Assembly (NCBI RefSeq): GCF_041538045.1
Contig: NZ_JBGOSE010000006.1
Location: forward strand, 235,002 to 299,001
Direction of reading: 5' to 3'
Length of the DNA stretch: 64,000 bases
From: Aliiglaciecola sp041538045
Lineage (GTDB): Bacteria > Pseudomonadota > Gammaproteobacteria > Enterobacterales > Alteromonadaceae
The translations under genes were made by a program, and so were the position numbers. This document shows, in pieces, positions 37,123-44,860 of the stretch (position 1 is its first letter; each line of letters starts with the position of its first letter). Below the pieces are notes generated by a model, which ran no database searches, was not told the DNA's origin, and saw nothing but the letters and a program-made list of their open reading frames with translations.

Positions 37123-37755
37123 ATGGCTGAAACTAAAGAAATGAAAAAGGTGCTGTTCGGACCCATTCTGGACAACAACCCCATCGCATTGCAAGTGTTA
37201 GGTGTTTGTTCCGCACTTGCTATTACAACTAAATTAGAAACTGCATTGGTTATGGCCTTAGCTCTAACCTCAGTTACAGCATTCTCTAATTTATTTATTT
37301 CACTTATTCGTAAGCAGATACCTTCTAGCGTACGTATTATTATTCAAATGACTATCATTGCCTCTTTGGTAATCGTTGTTGACCAAATTCTAAAGGCGGT
37401 CGCCTACGATATAGCTAAAGAGCTATCGGTATTTGTTGGTTTGATCATAACCAACTGTATCGTTATGGGACGGGCAGAAGCTTATGCTATGAAGAGTCCT
37501 CCTTTCATGAGCTTCCTTGACGGTATTGGTAATGGCTTAGGTTATTCAATGGTACTTATCGTGATCGGTACTATTAAAGAGCTATTTGGTTTCGGTACTA
37601 TTCTTGGTTTCCCAATTTTGCCATTAGTGCAAAATGGTGGCTGGTATCAAGGTAATGGTCTATTAATTCTACCTTTCAGTTCTTTCATTTTGATCGGTGG
37701 ATTAATTTGGTTTATTCGTACCATTCGTCCTGAACAAGTCGAACCTAAGGAGTAA
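37123..37755 (+). CDS. nqrD: Na+-translocating NADH:quinone reductase subunit D
   Basis: 210 residues from the ATG at 37123, the length in Vibrio; the open frame further upstream overlaps nqrC and is not used. Six membrane helices. The half-site Cys is in FVGLIITNCIVMGRAEA, which with the matching Cys in NqrE forms the membrane iron site. Also related to RnfE. Confidence 0.96.
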   Translation: MAETKEMKKVLFGPILDNNPIALQVLGVCSALAITTKLETALVMALALTSVTAFSNLFISLIRKQIPSSVRIIIQMTIIASLVIVVDQILKAVAYDIAKELSVFVGLIITNCIVMGRAEAYAMKSPPFMSFLDGIGNGLGYSMVLIVIGTIKELFGFGTILGFPILPLVQNGGWYQGNGLLILPFSSFILIGGLIWFIRTIRPEQVEPKE

Positions 37756-37758
37756 GAC

Positions 37759-38367
37759 ATGGAACATTATTTAAGCCTTTTTGTTAAGTCTGTCTTCATT
37801 GAAAACATGGCATTGTCATTGTTCTTAGGTATGTGTACTTTCTTAGCAGTATCTAAAAAAGTAAAAACTGCTATGGGACTTGGTGTTGCGGTTATCGTGG
37901 TGTTGGGTATTTCAGTACCTGTAAACCAAGTGATTTACGTAAACATTCTTGCTCCTGGCGCACTTGCTTGGGCTGGTTTCCCTGATGCAGATTTGAGTTT
38001 CTTAAACTTCTTAACATTTATCGGTGTTATCGCAGCATTAGTTCAGATTCTAGAAATGAGTTTGGATAAGTTTTTCCCTGCGCTATATAACGCGTTAGGT
38101 ATTTTCTTACCGCTAATTACCGTTAACTGCGCCATCTTTGGTGGTGTAGCTTTTGCCGTACAACGTGAATATAACTTCACTGAAAGTGTGGTTTACGGTA
38201 TCGGTAGTGGTGCAGGTTGGGCAATCGCGATTACCCTACTAGCAGCAGTACGTGAAAAATTAAAATATGCTGATATGCCGGAAGGCATACGTGGATTAGG
38301 CTCTGTGTTTATGATTGCAGGTCTTATGGCATTGGGTTTTCAGTCGTTCACTGGCGTAGCCCTTTAA
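37759..38367 (+). CDS. nqrE: Na+-translocating NADH:quinone reductase subunit E
   Basis: 202 residues, six membrane helices in inverted topology to NqrD. FLPLITVNCAIFGGVAF holds the conserved Cys of the intramembrane Fe-S site. Starts 3 bp after nqrD. Related to RnfA. Confidence 0.96.
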   Translation: MEHYLSLFVKSVFIENMALSLFLGMCTFLAVSKKVKTAMGLGVAVIVVLGISVPVNQVIYVNILAPGALAWAGFPDADLSFLNFLTFIGVIAALVQILEMSLDKFFPALYNALGIFLPLITVNCAIFGGVAFAVQREYNFTESVVYGIGSGAGWAIAITLLAAVREKLKYADMPEGIRGLGSVFMIAGLMALGFQSFTGVAL

Positions 38368-38393
38368 GCGAAGACACTAAGGAGTATTTGTAA

Positions 38394-39626
38394 ATGAATC
38401 CAAATGAAATTTACCTTGGTGTAGGTATGTTTATTGCCATTGTATTGGCACTCGTACTTATCATCATGTTCGCAAAGTCTAAGCTTGTACCATCAGGCGA
38501 CGTGACTATCACTATCAATGGCGACCCAGATAAAGCCATTACAGCCTCACCAGGTGGCAAACTACTAGGTGCTTTGGCTGATTCAGGCATCTTTGTATCT
38601 TCTGCCTGTGGTGGCGGTGGTTCATGTGGACAGTGTCGAGTTGATATTAAATCAGGTGGTGGTGAAATTTTGCCTACTGAGCTTGACCATATTAGTAAAC
38701 GTGAAGCTAAAGAAGGTTGCCGCCTATCTTGTCAGGTAGCGATTAAACAAGACATGGATATTGAGTTGCCAGAAGAAGTCTTTGGTATTAAAAAATGGGA
38801 TTGTGAAGTTATTTCTAACGATAACAAAGCAACCTTTATCAAAGAACTTAAATTGGCTGTGCCAGACGGTGAAAGTGTTCCTTTCCGTGCCGGAGGTTAT
38901 ATTCAAATTGAAGCTCCACCTCATCACGTTAAATATAAAGATTACGATATTCCTGACGAGTATAAGCCTGATTGGGAACGTTTCGGTTTCTTTGATATTG
39001 AATCTAAAGTTGATGAAGAAACTATTCGTGCTTATTCTATGGCTAATTACCCAGAAGAAGAAGGCATCATTATGTTGAACGTGCGTATCGCTACGCCTCC
39101 ACCCAACAACTTGAGCTTGCCTGCTGGTAAAATGTCATCATATATTTGGAGTTTGAAAGAAGGCGATAAAGCCACTATTTCTGGTCCATTTGGTGAATTC
39201 TTTGCTAAAGACACACAAGCTGAAATGGTCTTTGTTGGTGGTGGTGCTGGTATGGCACCAATGCGTTCTCACATTTTCGACCAGTTACGTCGTCTTAAAA
39301 CCGACCGTAAAATTACTTTCTGGTATGGTGCTCGTTCACTACGTGAAATGTTTTATGTTGAAGATTTCGATATGCTTCAAAAAGAAAATGAAAACTTCAA
39401 GTGGCACGTAGCATTATCTGATCCACAACCGGAAGATAATTGGGAAGGTGATACCGGGTTTATCCATAACGTATTGCTTGAAAACTACTTAAAAGATCAC
39501 CCTGCACCTGAAGATTGTGAGTTCTACATGTGTGGTCCTCCTATGATGAATGCAGCTGTTATCAACATGCTTAAAGAGTTAGGTGTTGAAGACGAAAACA
39601 TCATGTTAGATGATTTTGGTGGCTAA
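38394..39626 (+). CDS. nqrF: Na+-translocating NADH:quinone reductase subunit F
   Basis: 410 residues. One N-terminal membrane helix, then a 2Fe-2S ferredoxin domain (CGGGGSCGQC and GCRLSC, four Cys), then a ferredoxin-reductase-like FAD domain with RAYSMANYPEE, and an NADH domain with FVGGGAGMAPMRSH and CEFYMCGPPMMNAAV. It is the NADH entry point of the pump. Last subunit gene; a strong terminator follows. Confidence 0.97.
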   Translation: MNPNEIYLGVGMFIAIVLALVLIIMFAKSKLVPSGDVTITINGDPDKAITASPGGKLLGALADSGIFVSSACGGGGSCGQCRVDIKSGGGEILPTELDHISKREAKEGCRLSCQVAIKQDMDIELPEEVFGIKKWDCEVISNDNKATFIKELKLAVPDGESVPFRAGGYIQIEAPPHHVKYKDYDIPDEYKPDWERFGFFDIESKVDEETIRAYSMANYPEEEGIIMLNVRIATPPPNNLSLPAGKMSSYIWSLKEGDKATISGPFGEFFAKDTQAEMVFVGGGAGMAPMRSHIFDQLRRLKTDRKITFWYGARSLREMFYVEDFDMLQKENENFKWHVALSDPQPEDNWEGDTGFIHNVLLENYLKDHPAPEDCEFYMCGPPMMNAAVINMLKELGVEDENIMLDDFGG

Positions 39627-39647
39627 CTTTTAGATGGAAATTTGTAG

Positions 39648-39678
39648 AGAGGGACATTTTATGTCCCTCTTTTTTTTC
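39648..39678 (+). terminator. rho-independent terminator of nqrF
   Basis: Ten-bp stem AGAGGGACAT / ATGTCCCTCT with a 3-nt TTT loop and a run of eight T. It may be partly read through to apbE and nqrM. Confidence 0.9.
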
Positions 39679-39710
39679 CAACCTATCAAATTGTGTGAAT
39701 GGCGTTTTAA

Positions 39711-40742
39711 ATGAATAAATTAAAATCCCTTGGCTTAGTTTTTTGTGTTGCAGTGGTTATTTTCATTGTTTGGAATACCCCTGATAATACTGGTGAAGTG
39801 CATTTGTCCGGTGCAACTATGGGCACTAGTTACAATGTTAAAGTGCACTCAGATAAAGGAATGGCGCCAGAAGAGTTACAACAAAAAATCGACGCGCTTT
39901 TGGTGGATATTAATAAATTAATGTCGACCTACGATCCAAACTCGGAACTCTCGCGCTTCAATCAGCAACTATCTTCTGAACCATTTGAATTGTCGCCAGC
40001 AACCTTGAAGGTGTTAAAGGAAGCTAAGCGGCTTGGTGAGTTAAGCGATGGGGTACTTGATGTTACCGTTGGACCATTAGTGAATTTATGGGGATTTGGA
40101 CCGGATGCTCGACCAGATAAAATACCCTCTCAAGAAACCATCAACTCCGTTAAAGATAAAATTGGATTGAATAAATTAGTGATCCAAGGCTCTACTTTAA
40201 TTAAGCTACAGCCAGACTTGTATGTGGATTTATCTACCATTGCAAAAGGTTACGGTGTGGATGCCTTGGCCGAGTTATTGGAGTCTTATGGCTACACCAA
40301 CTATCTAGTTGAAATTGGTGGAGAGATGCGTGTTGCTGGGGTAAAAAGTAATGGTCAAGGATGGCGTATTGCGATAGAGAAACCCGTCAACGATGAACGC
40401 GCAGTGCAATCTATTTTGACCATAGGTAATAACGCTGTAGCTAGTTCAGGCGACTACCGTAACTACTTTGAACAAGGTGGTAAGCGCTATTCTCATTTAA
40501 TTGACCCTCGAACAGGCTACCCCATTACACATAATTTAGTCGCCGTTACTGTGGTGCATCCTTCGTCAATGACTGCTGATGGTTTAGCTACTGCTCTGAA
40601 CGTGCTTGGAAAGGAAGATGCGTTAGGTATAGCGAAACAGCACAATTTAGATGTGATGTTAATTACCCGAGAAAATGGCGACTTTAAAGCGTATACTACG
40701 GGTAAATTCGACGAATATATTAATGCTGCGAGCGAGCAGTAA
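39711..40742 (+). CDS. apbE: FAD:protein FMN transferase ApbE
   Basis: 343 residues. An N-terminal hydrophobic segment without a clear lipobox anchors or exports it. The ApbE fold has SGATMGTSYNV at the start, KLMSTYDPNSELSRFN, DLSTIAKGYGVDALAELL and EIGGEMRVAG, and the late SSMTADGLATALNVLG. It transfers FMN from FAD to the Thr of SGAT motifs, and NqrB and NqrC in the preceding operon have those motifs, so its targets are at hand. Confidence 0.95.
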   Translation: MNKLKSLGLVFCVAVVIFIVWNTPDNTGEVHLSGATMGTSYNVKVHSDKGMAPEELQQKIDALLVDINKLMSTYDPNSELSRFNQQLSSEPFELSPATLKVLKEAKRLGELSDGVLDVTVGPLVNLWGFGPDARPDKIPSQETINSVKDKIGLNKLVIQGSTLIKLQPDLYVDLSTIAKGYGVDALAELLESYGYTNYLVEIGGEMRVAGVKSNGQGWRIAIEKPVNDERAVQSILTIGNNAVASSGDYRNYFEQGGKRYSHLIDPRTGYPITHNLVAVTVVHPSSMTADGLATALNVLGKEDALGIAKQHNLDVMLITRENGDFKAYTTGKFDEYINAASEQ

Positions 40743-40769
40743 TTTAATTTGAAATAACTAGGATATATT

Positions 40770-41003
40770 GTGAGTACGTTTATTTTAGCCTTTGTGTTTT
40801 TTCTAGTTGTGGTGTTAGCCATGGCAGTTGGGTACATATTTCAACAAAAAACTATTTCCGGAAGTTGTGGTGGCTTAGGTGCCATAGGGATTTCTAAAGC
40901 CTGCGACTGCCCTGAACCATGTGACCGCAAAAAAGCGCGTTTAGAAAAAGAGGAAATCCGCCAGAAAAAATTAGCTGAGTGGAAACAAAATCAAATTCTT
41001 TAA
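40770..41003 (+). CDS. nqrM: Nqr maturation protein NqrM
   Basis: 77 residues, GTG start with AGGA 6 bases upstream. One N-terminal membrane helix, then four cysteines (33, 45, 47, 51) in GSCGGLGAIGISKACDCPEPC and a basic tail. NqrM (formerly DUF539) supplies iron to the NqrD/NqrE centre. Position after apbE matches the usual nqrABCDEF-apbE-nqrM order. Confidence 0.95.
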   Translation: MSTFILAFVFFLVVVLAMAVGYIFQQKTISGSCGGLGAIGISKACDCPEPCDRKKARLEKEEIRQKKLAEWKQNQIL

Positions 41004-41024
41004 TCTTTGCTAACGAAATAGATG

Positions 41025-41060
41025 ACAAGGTTGTGAGACTCAATACAACCTTGTTACTTT
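41025..41060 (+). terminator. rho-independent terminator of nqrM
   Basis: ACAAGGTTGT / ACAACCTTGT, 10-bp perfect stem with 10-nt loop, then TACTTTC. Confidence 0.75.
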
Positions 41061-41210
41061 CAATAGTTAACCTATCTCATTATTCTTGATATTCCTTTTC
41101 TTATTTCGGTTATTTATTTTCTAACTTGCTTAGCAATGAAATTGTTAAAATCTGCTGCAAACTGAATTACCTTTACTACACTTAATAAAAAGGTGAGCAG
41201 GGATAGAAGA

Positions 41211-42107
41211 ATGCCAAATGAAACACCAATAGAACGCCGCCGACGCATAGCTGCCCATACCGGAGTTACAAGTTTACGTACCGATTTTTTGCATATCTGC
41301 AAAAAACATCCAGATAGAATCGGAATTATTACCGAAGGCGATTCTTGGTTCGCTTATCCTAAGAAGTGGATTGCATTCGGAGGCGATATAAACGTTATTC
41401 ATCATATTGAAAATGTGGTTTCGCGAACCGACAAAGTCAATCTACTCAGACTCGCAAGCAACGGTGATGAGGCGGTTGATATGATGTCAGGTCAACAAAA
41501 GGCTGACTTAGCCTCCGTAATGGAACAGACAGCAAAATACGTTAAGTTGGTCCTTTTTTCTGGCGGCGGGAATGATATTGTAGGCAAACGTGATATGCCC
41601 ATGCTCCTTAACGAATACTAAGAGGGCTTTAGCGCTCAAGATTGCATTCATGCAGGGCGTTTCAGTCGTAAAGTGGATGCTATTATCTTGGCCTTTGACC
41701 AATTAATAGATCTACGTGATGAATATAATCCACAAGCAACTATCATCACCCATACCTACGATATCGCCAAACCTAGTGAAGATGGCGCTGAATTCTTTTG
41801 GGGTTTGATTAAAACTAAACCTTGGATATATCCCTATTTACTCGAAAAAAATATCCCTTTGGAGCTACATCTGCCAATCGTCGAAATTTTATTGGGGACG
41901 TTAAAAACCCGACTTCAGGCATTAGCTAGTCAACCAGAACACTTAAATAAACTTATTGTGGTGGATACCCAAGGTATTTTGCGCCCAGGTAATAAGAGTG
42001 ATTGGCTTAATGAAATCCACCCTACGGAATCGGGTTTTAAGAAAATTGCCAAGCCTATCTATGCACAAATGAAGTCCTTGCTGCCGGAGCTACCAACGTT
42101 CAAATAA
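41211..42107 (+). pseudogene. SGNH/GDSL hydrolase gene split by one in-frame stop
   Basis: Two open stretches lie in the same frame. The first ends at TAA 41619-41621 (codon 137 from the ATG at 41211). The second continues directly after it to 42107. Read through, about 298 codons give an SGNH-like protein: GIITEGDSWFAYP with Ser45 (block I), FSGGGNDIVGK (block III, GxND) and HPTESGFKKIAKPIY near the end (block V His). The interruption follows NEY and precedes EGFSAQ, so a CAA to TAA change is a simple explanation. Either a recent pseudogene, a sequencing error, or a read-through. No signal peptide is visible, so it would be cytoplasmic. Confidence 0.8.
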
Positions 42108-42128
42108 CTTGACCTGAATTTGTTGTTA

Positions 42129-42144
42129 CTGTATAAAAAAACAG
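42129..42144 (+). promoter_or_regulatory. LexA (SOS) box upstream of dinB
   Basis: CTGT-N8-ACAG exactly: CTGTATAAAAAAACAG, ending 21 bases before the dinB ATG. This fits the gammaproteobacterial LexA consensus and predicts SOS induction of dinB. Confidence 0.85.
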
Positions 42145-42165
42145 GTTTTAGTTTAGGTCGTTAAT

Positions 42166-43233
42166 ATGCGCAAAATTATTCATATAGATATGGATTGCTT
42201 TTATGCTGCTGTGGAGATGCGTGACAACCCCGCGCTGAAAAATGTTCCTATTGCCATAGGTGGGCGATCCGATAAGCGTGGTGTTATTTCAACTTGTAAC
42301 TATCCTGCTCGTAAATTTGGTATACGCTCAGCGATGGCCACTGCGCATGCCTTAAAACTTTGTCCTAATCTCGTTATGGTGCCAGGTCGTATGGAACTCT
42401 ATGGACAGATCTCAAAACAAATACGCGCTATTTTCGAGCGATACACCGACAAAATAGAGCCCCTTTCATTGGACGAAGCCTATTTAGATGTGTCTGATTC
42501 CACGCTATTCTCTGGCAGTGCTACTTTAATAGCAGAGGATATACGTAACGCAATAGTGAACGAAACGGGGTTAACAGCCTCTGCTGGCGTAGCACCTTTA
42601 AAATTTGTGGCAAAAATTGCCAGTGATGAAAATAAGCCAAATGGCATATGTGTGATCACGCCAAACAAATTAGATGATTTTGTTAAAAAGCTCCCCCTTG
42701 GGAAAATTCCTGGGGTTGGCAAAGTAACAGTGCAGAAGCTGCATAATTTAGGGCTATTTACCTGTAACGATGTTCGTACCTTCCCTATAGAGCAGTTGAT
42801 TAAAAGTTTCGGAAAGTTCGGCCCTGTAATTTGGAAGCGTAGCAATGGAATAGACGATCGAGATTTAAGCCTATCTAGAGAGCGGAAGTCTGTTGGGGTA
42901 GAGCGCACCCTACATGAAGATATTCAGACTAAAGAACAATGTTTGCAAGTTTTGGAAACCCTCTATCCGAAACTGCAAGAGCGATTAAAATCTGCTCGAA
43001 GCGATAACAAGATCCAAACCCAAGGTGTGAAGCTAAAATTCAGTGACTTCCAACAAACCACAGTTGAACACAGATGTGGGGAATTAGATAAAGACTATTT
43101 TGTTGAGTTGCTTGATGAGGCATTCAATCGCAAAACTGAACGTGGTATTCGCTTAGTTGGATTGCACGTTGGCTTGCCTACAAAAAGCAAATTTCAGCAA
43201 ATGGATTTACCTTTCGAGACTGCACTGACCTAA
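42166..43233 (+). CDS. dinB: DNA polymerase IV (Y family)
   Basis: 355 residues. Catalytic acids are in HIDMDCFYAAVE (D8 and D10) and SLDEAYLDVS. The helix-hairpin-helix is in LGKIPGVGKVTVQKLHNLG. The C-terminal little-finger domain ends in a clamp-binding-like QMDLPF. Error-prone translesion synthesis. A LexA box lies 22 bases before the start. Confidence 0.96.
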   Translation: MRKIIHIDMDCFYAAVEMRDNPALKNVPIAIGGRSDKRGVISTCNYPARKFGIRSAMATAHALKLCPNLVMVPGRMELYGQISKQIRAIFERYTDKIEPLSLDEAYLDVSDSTLFSGSATLIAEDIRNAIVNETGLTASAGVAPLKFVAKIASDENKPNGICVITPNKLDDFVKKLPLGKIPGVGKVTVQKLHNLGLFTCNDVRTFPIEQLIKSFGKFGPVIWKRSNGIDDRDLSLSRERKSVGVERTLHEDIQTKEQCLQVLETLYPKLQERLKSARSDNKIQTQGVKLKFSDFQQTTVEHRCGELDKDYFVELLDEAFNRKTERGIRLVGLHVGLPTKSKFQQMDLPFETALT

Positions 43234-43337
43234 GTGTTGCTCAACAAATCGTGATTTCAGGATGTTTCCTCGGTATTATTCACGCTACGCTGTTCCTAAG
43301 AGTGCTATTTTTAGTACGTTATTCACTTTAATAGGTA

Positions 43338-44546
43338 ATGACCAGTTTGTTTACGCTCCCTCGAAATGTATGGATATTAACTTTAATACTTGCCTTAGCG
43401 ATGAGTGCGGGAGCGATGATGGTAATGGTAGGAGGCCTTGTTGGAGCGAATTTAGCCCCCTCTGTAGGTCTTTCCACGTTGCCGGTAGCAATGATGATCA
43501 TAGGTACCGCTTTTGGCGTCATACCCGTTACTCGTTGCATGGGAAAGCTAGGTCGAAAACCTGTTTTTTTAGCCGTTGCTGGATTGGCTTGTTGTGCCTC
43601 ATTGCTTGCTGCATTGAGTATATATATTGCACATTTTATATTATTTTTAGTGGCTACTTTTTTGTTAGGGATAGCAATTTCTGGGTTTCAGCAAATCCGC
43701 TTCGCCGCTATGGAGTCAGTGACCTTTGAACGTGCCCCTAAAGCTGCATCCACTGTACTACTTGGCGGCTTAGCCGCAGCCATCATAGGTCCGGAACTCG
43801 CCACTATTGGTAATCAATTATTGGCAACCCCATTTGTTGGTTCATTCGTTTTAATGGCCGTACTTTGTTTGATTTGTATAGGGTTATTCGGCTTATTTAA
43901 AGAGACCCATACCCCGCTGCAACATACAGGAAAGCAAAAAGTTGTTATTCGTGATGTCTTGTCTAAGCCTTCTTTCATTATTGCGGTTTCTGCGTCAGTG
44001 ATAGGTTATGCACTCATGAGCTTTATCATGACAGCAACACCTGTGCATATGCATATCAATACTTTGTATAGCTTAGAGCAAGCTAAGTGGGTAATTCAAA
44101 GTCATGTTCTGGCGATGTACATTCCTTCAATATTCAGTGGTCTGTTGATTGCAAAACTCGGCGTTTATCGGGTGATAGTGGCGGGTCTTATTATCTACTT
44201 GTTAACCATTGCGGTTGGTTCAATTGACAGTCAACTGATCAATTACTGGGTCGCTCTCATTTTATTGGGTATAGGCTGGAATTTTTTATTCTTAGGTGGA
44301 ACTGTGCTTCTGCCGCAAACACATACTATTGAGCAGAAGTTCCAAGTTCAGAGTATTAATGAATTCGCTGTTTTTAGTGCTCAAGGCATGGCTGCGTTGG
44401 GAGCCGGTGCACTACTCTTTGCTTTAGGTTGGAAGGGGTTAATGCTAACTAGTTTTATGATTATTTGTTGCCATCTAATTTTGCTTTCTTGGCAGGCTTG
44501 TCGGATTAGATCAGCAACAGTATTGGAATTGAATGGAGAAGGGTAA
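43338..44546 (+). CDS. MFS transporter
   Basis: 402 residues with about 12 membrane helices in two bundles and a central cytoplasmic loop (KETHTPLQHTGKQKVVIRD). The family motif between helices 2 and 3 is degenerate: GKLGRKPVFLAVAG. A possible drug or metabolite exporter; substrate unknown. Another open frame at 43262-43729 overlaps it and is out of frame noise. A DUF1653 gene starts 2 bp after its stop. Confidence 0.88.
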   Translation: MTSLFTLPRNVWILTLILALAMSAGAMMVMVGGLVGANLAPSVGLSTLPVAMMIIGTAFGVIPVTRCMGKLGRKPVFLAVAGLACCASLLAALSIYIAHFILFLVATFLLGIAISGFQQIRFAAMESVTFERAPKAASTVLLGGLAAAIIGPELATIGNQLLATPFVGSFVLMAVLCLICIGLFGLFKETHTPLQHTGKQKVVIRDVLSKPSFIIAVSASVIGYALMSFIMTATPVHMHINTLYSLEQAKWVIQSHVLAMYIPSIFSGLLIAKLGVYRVIVAGLIIYLLTIAVGSIDSQLINYWVALILLGIGWNFLFLGGTVLLPQTHTIEQKFQVQSINEFAVFSAQGMAALGAGALLFALGWKGLMLTSFMIICCHLILLSWQACRIRSATVLELNGEG

Positions 44547-44548
44547 GT

Positions 44549-44755
44549 ATGCTAAAAGCAGGTAAGTATCGTCATTACAAAGGCAATGATTACGAAGTGA
44601 TTGGGGTTGCTAAGCACTCCGAGGATGAAACCGAATTAGTGGTTTACCGTCCACTTTATGGTGAAAGAAATTTATGGGTAAGGCCATTGGATATGTTCAT
44701 TGAAGAGGTTGATGTTGAAGGCAAACTTATTCCGCGGTTTCGATTTATCGATTAA
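44549..44755 (+). CDS. DUF1653 family protein
   Basis: 68 residues: GKYRHYKGNDYEVIGVAKHSE, VVYRPLYGE and the closing PRFRFI are the DUF1653 pattern, a small beta-barrel domain of unknown role. GGAGAAGGG overlaps the end of the MFS gene just before the ATG, so the two are probably translated from one mRNA. Confidence 0.92.
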   Translation: MLKAGKYRHYKGNDYEVIGVAKHSEDETELVVYRPLYGERNLWVRPLDMFIEEVDVEGKLIPRFRFID

Positions 44756-44794
44756 AAGCAAAGCTGTACCGCCTTGAGGCTTAAAACAGACAAT

Positions 44795-44823
44795 CAAAAC
44801 GGAGCTATTTAAGCTCCGTTTTG
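44795..44823. terminator. bidirectional terminator
   Basis: CAAAACGGAGCT / AGCTCCGTTTTG, 12-bp stem with a 5-nt loop, in the convergent gap between the DUF1653 gene and the TonB receptor. A/T flanks allow use in both directions. Confidence 0.8.
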
Positions 44824-44860
44824 AGTTTGCTAAAGTTACTTTTTAGTTTAAATCAAAGTA

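Noticed and set aside
43262..43729. 155-codon plus-strand ORF before and inside the MFS gene
   Set aside because: Its second half overlaps the MFS transporter in another frame and it has no recognisable domain; the MFS frame is clearly coding.
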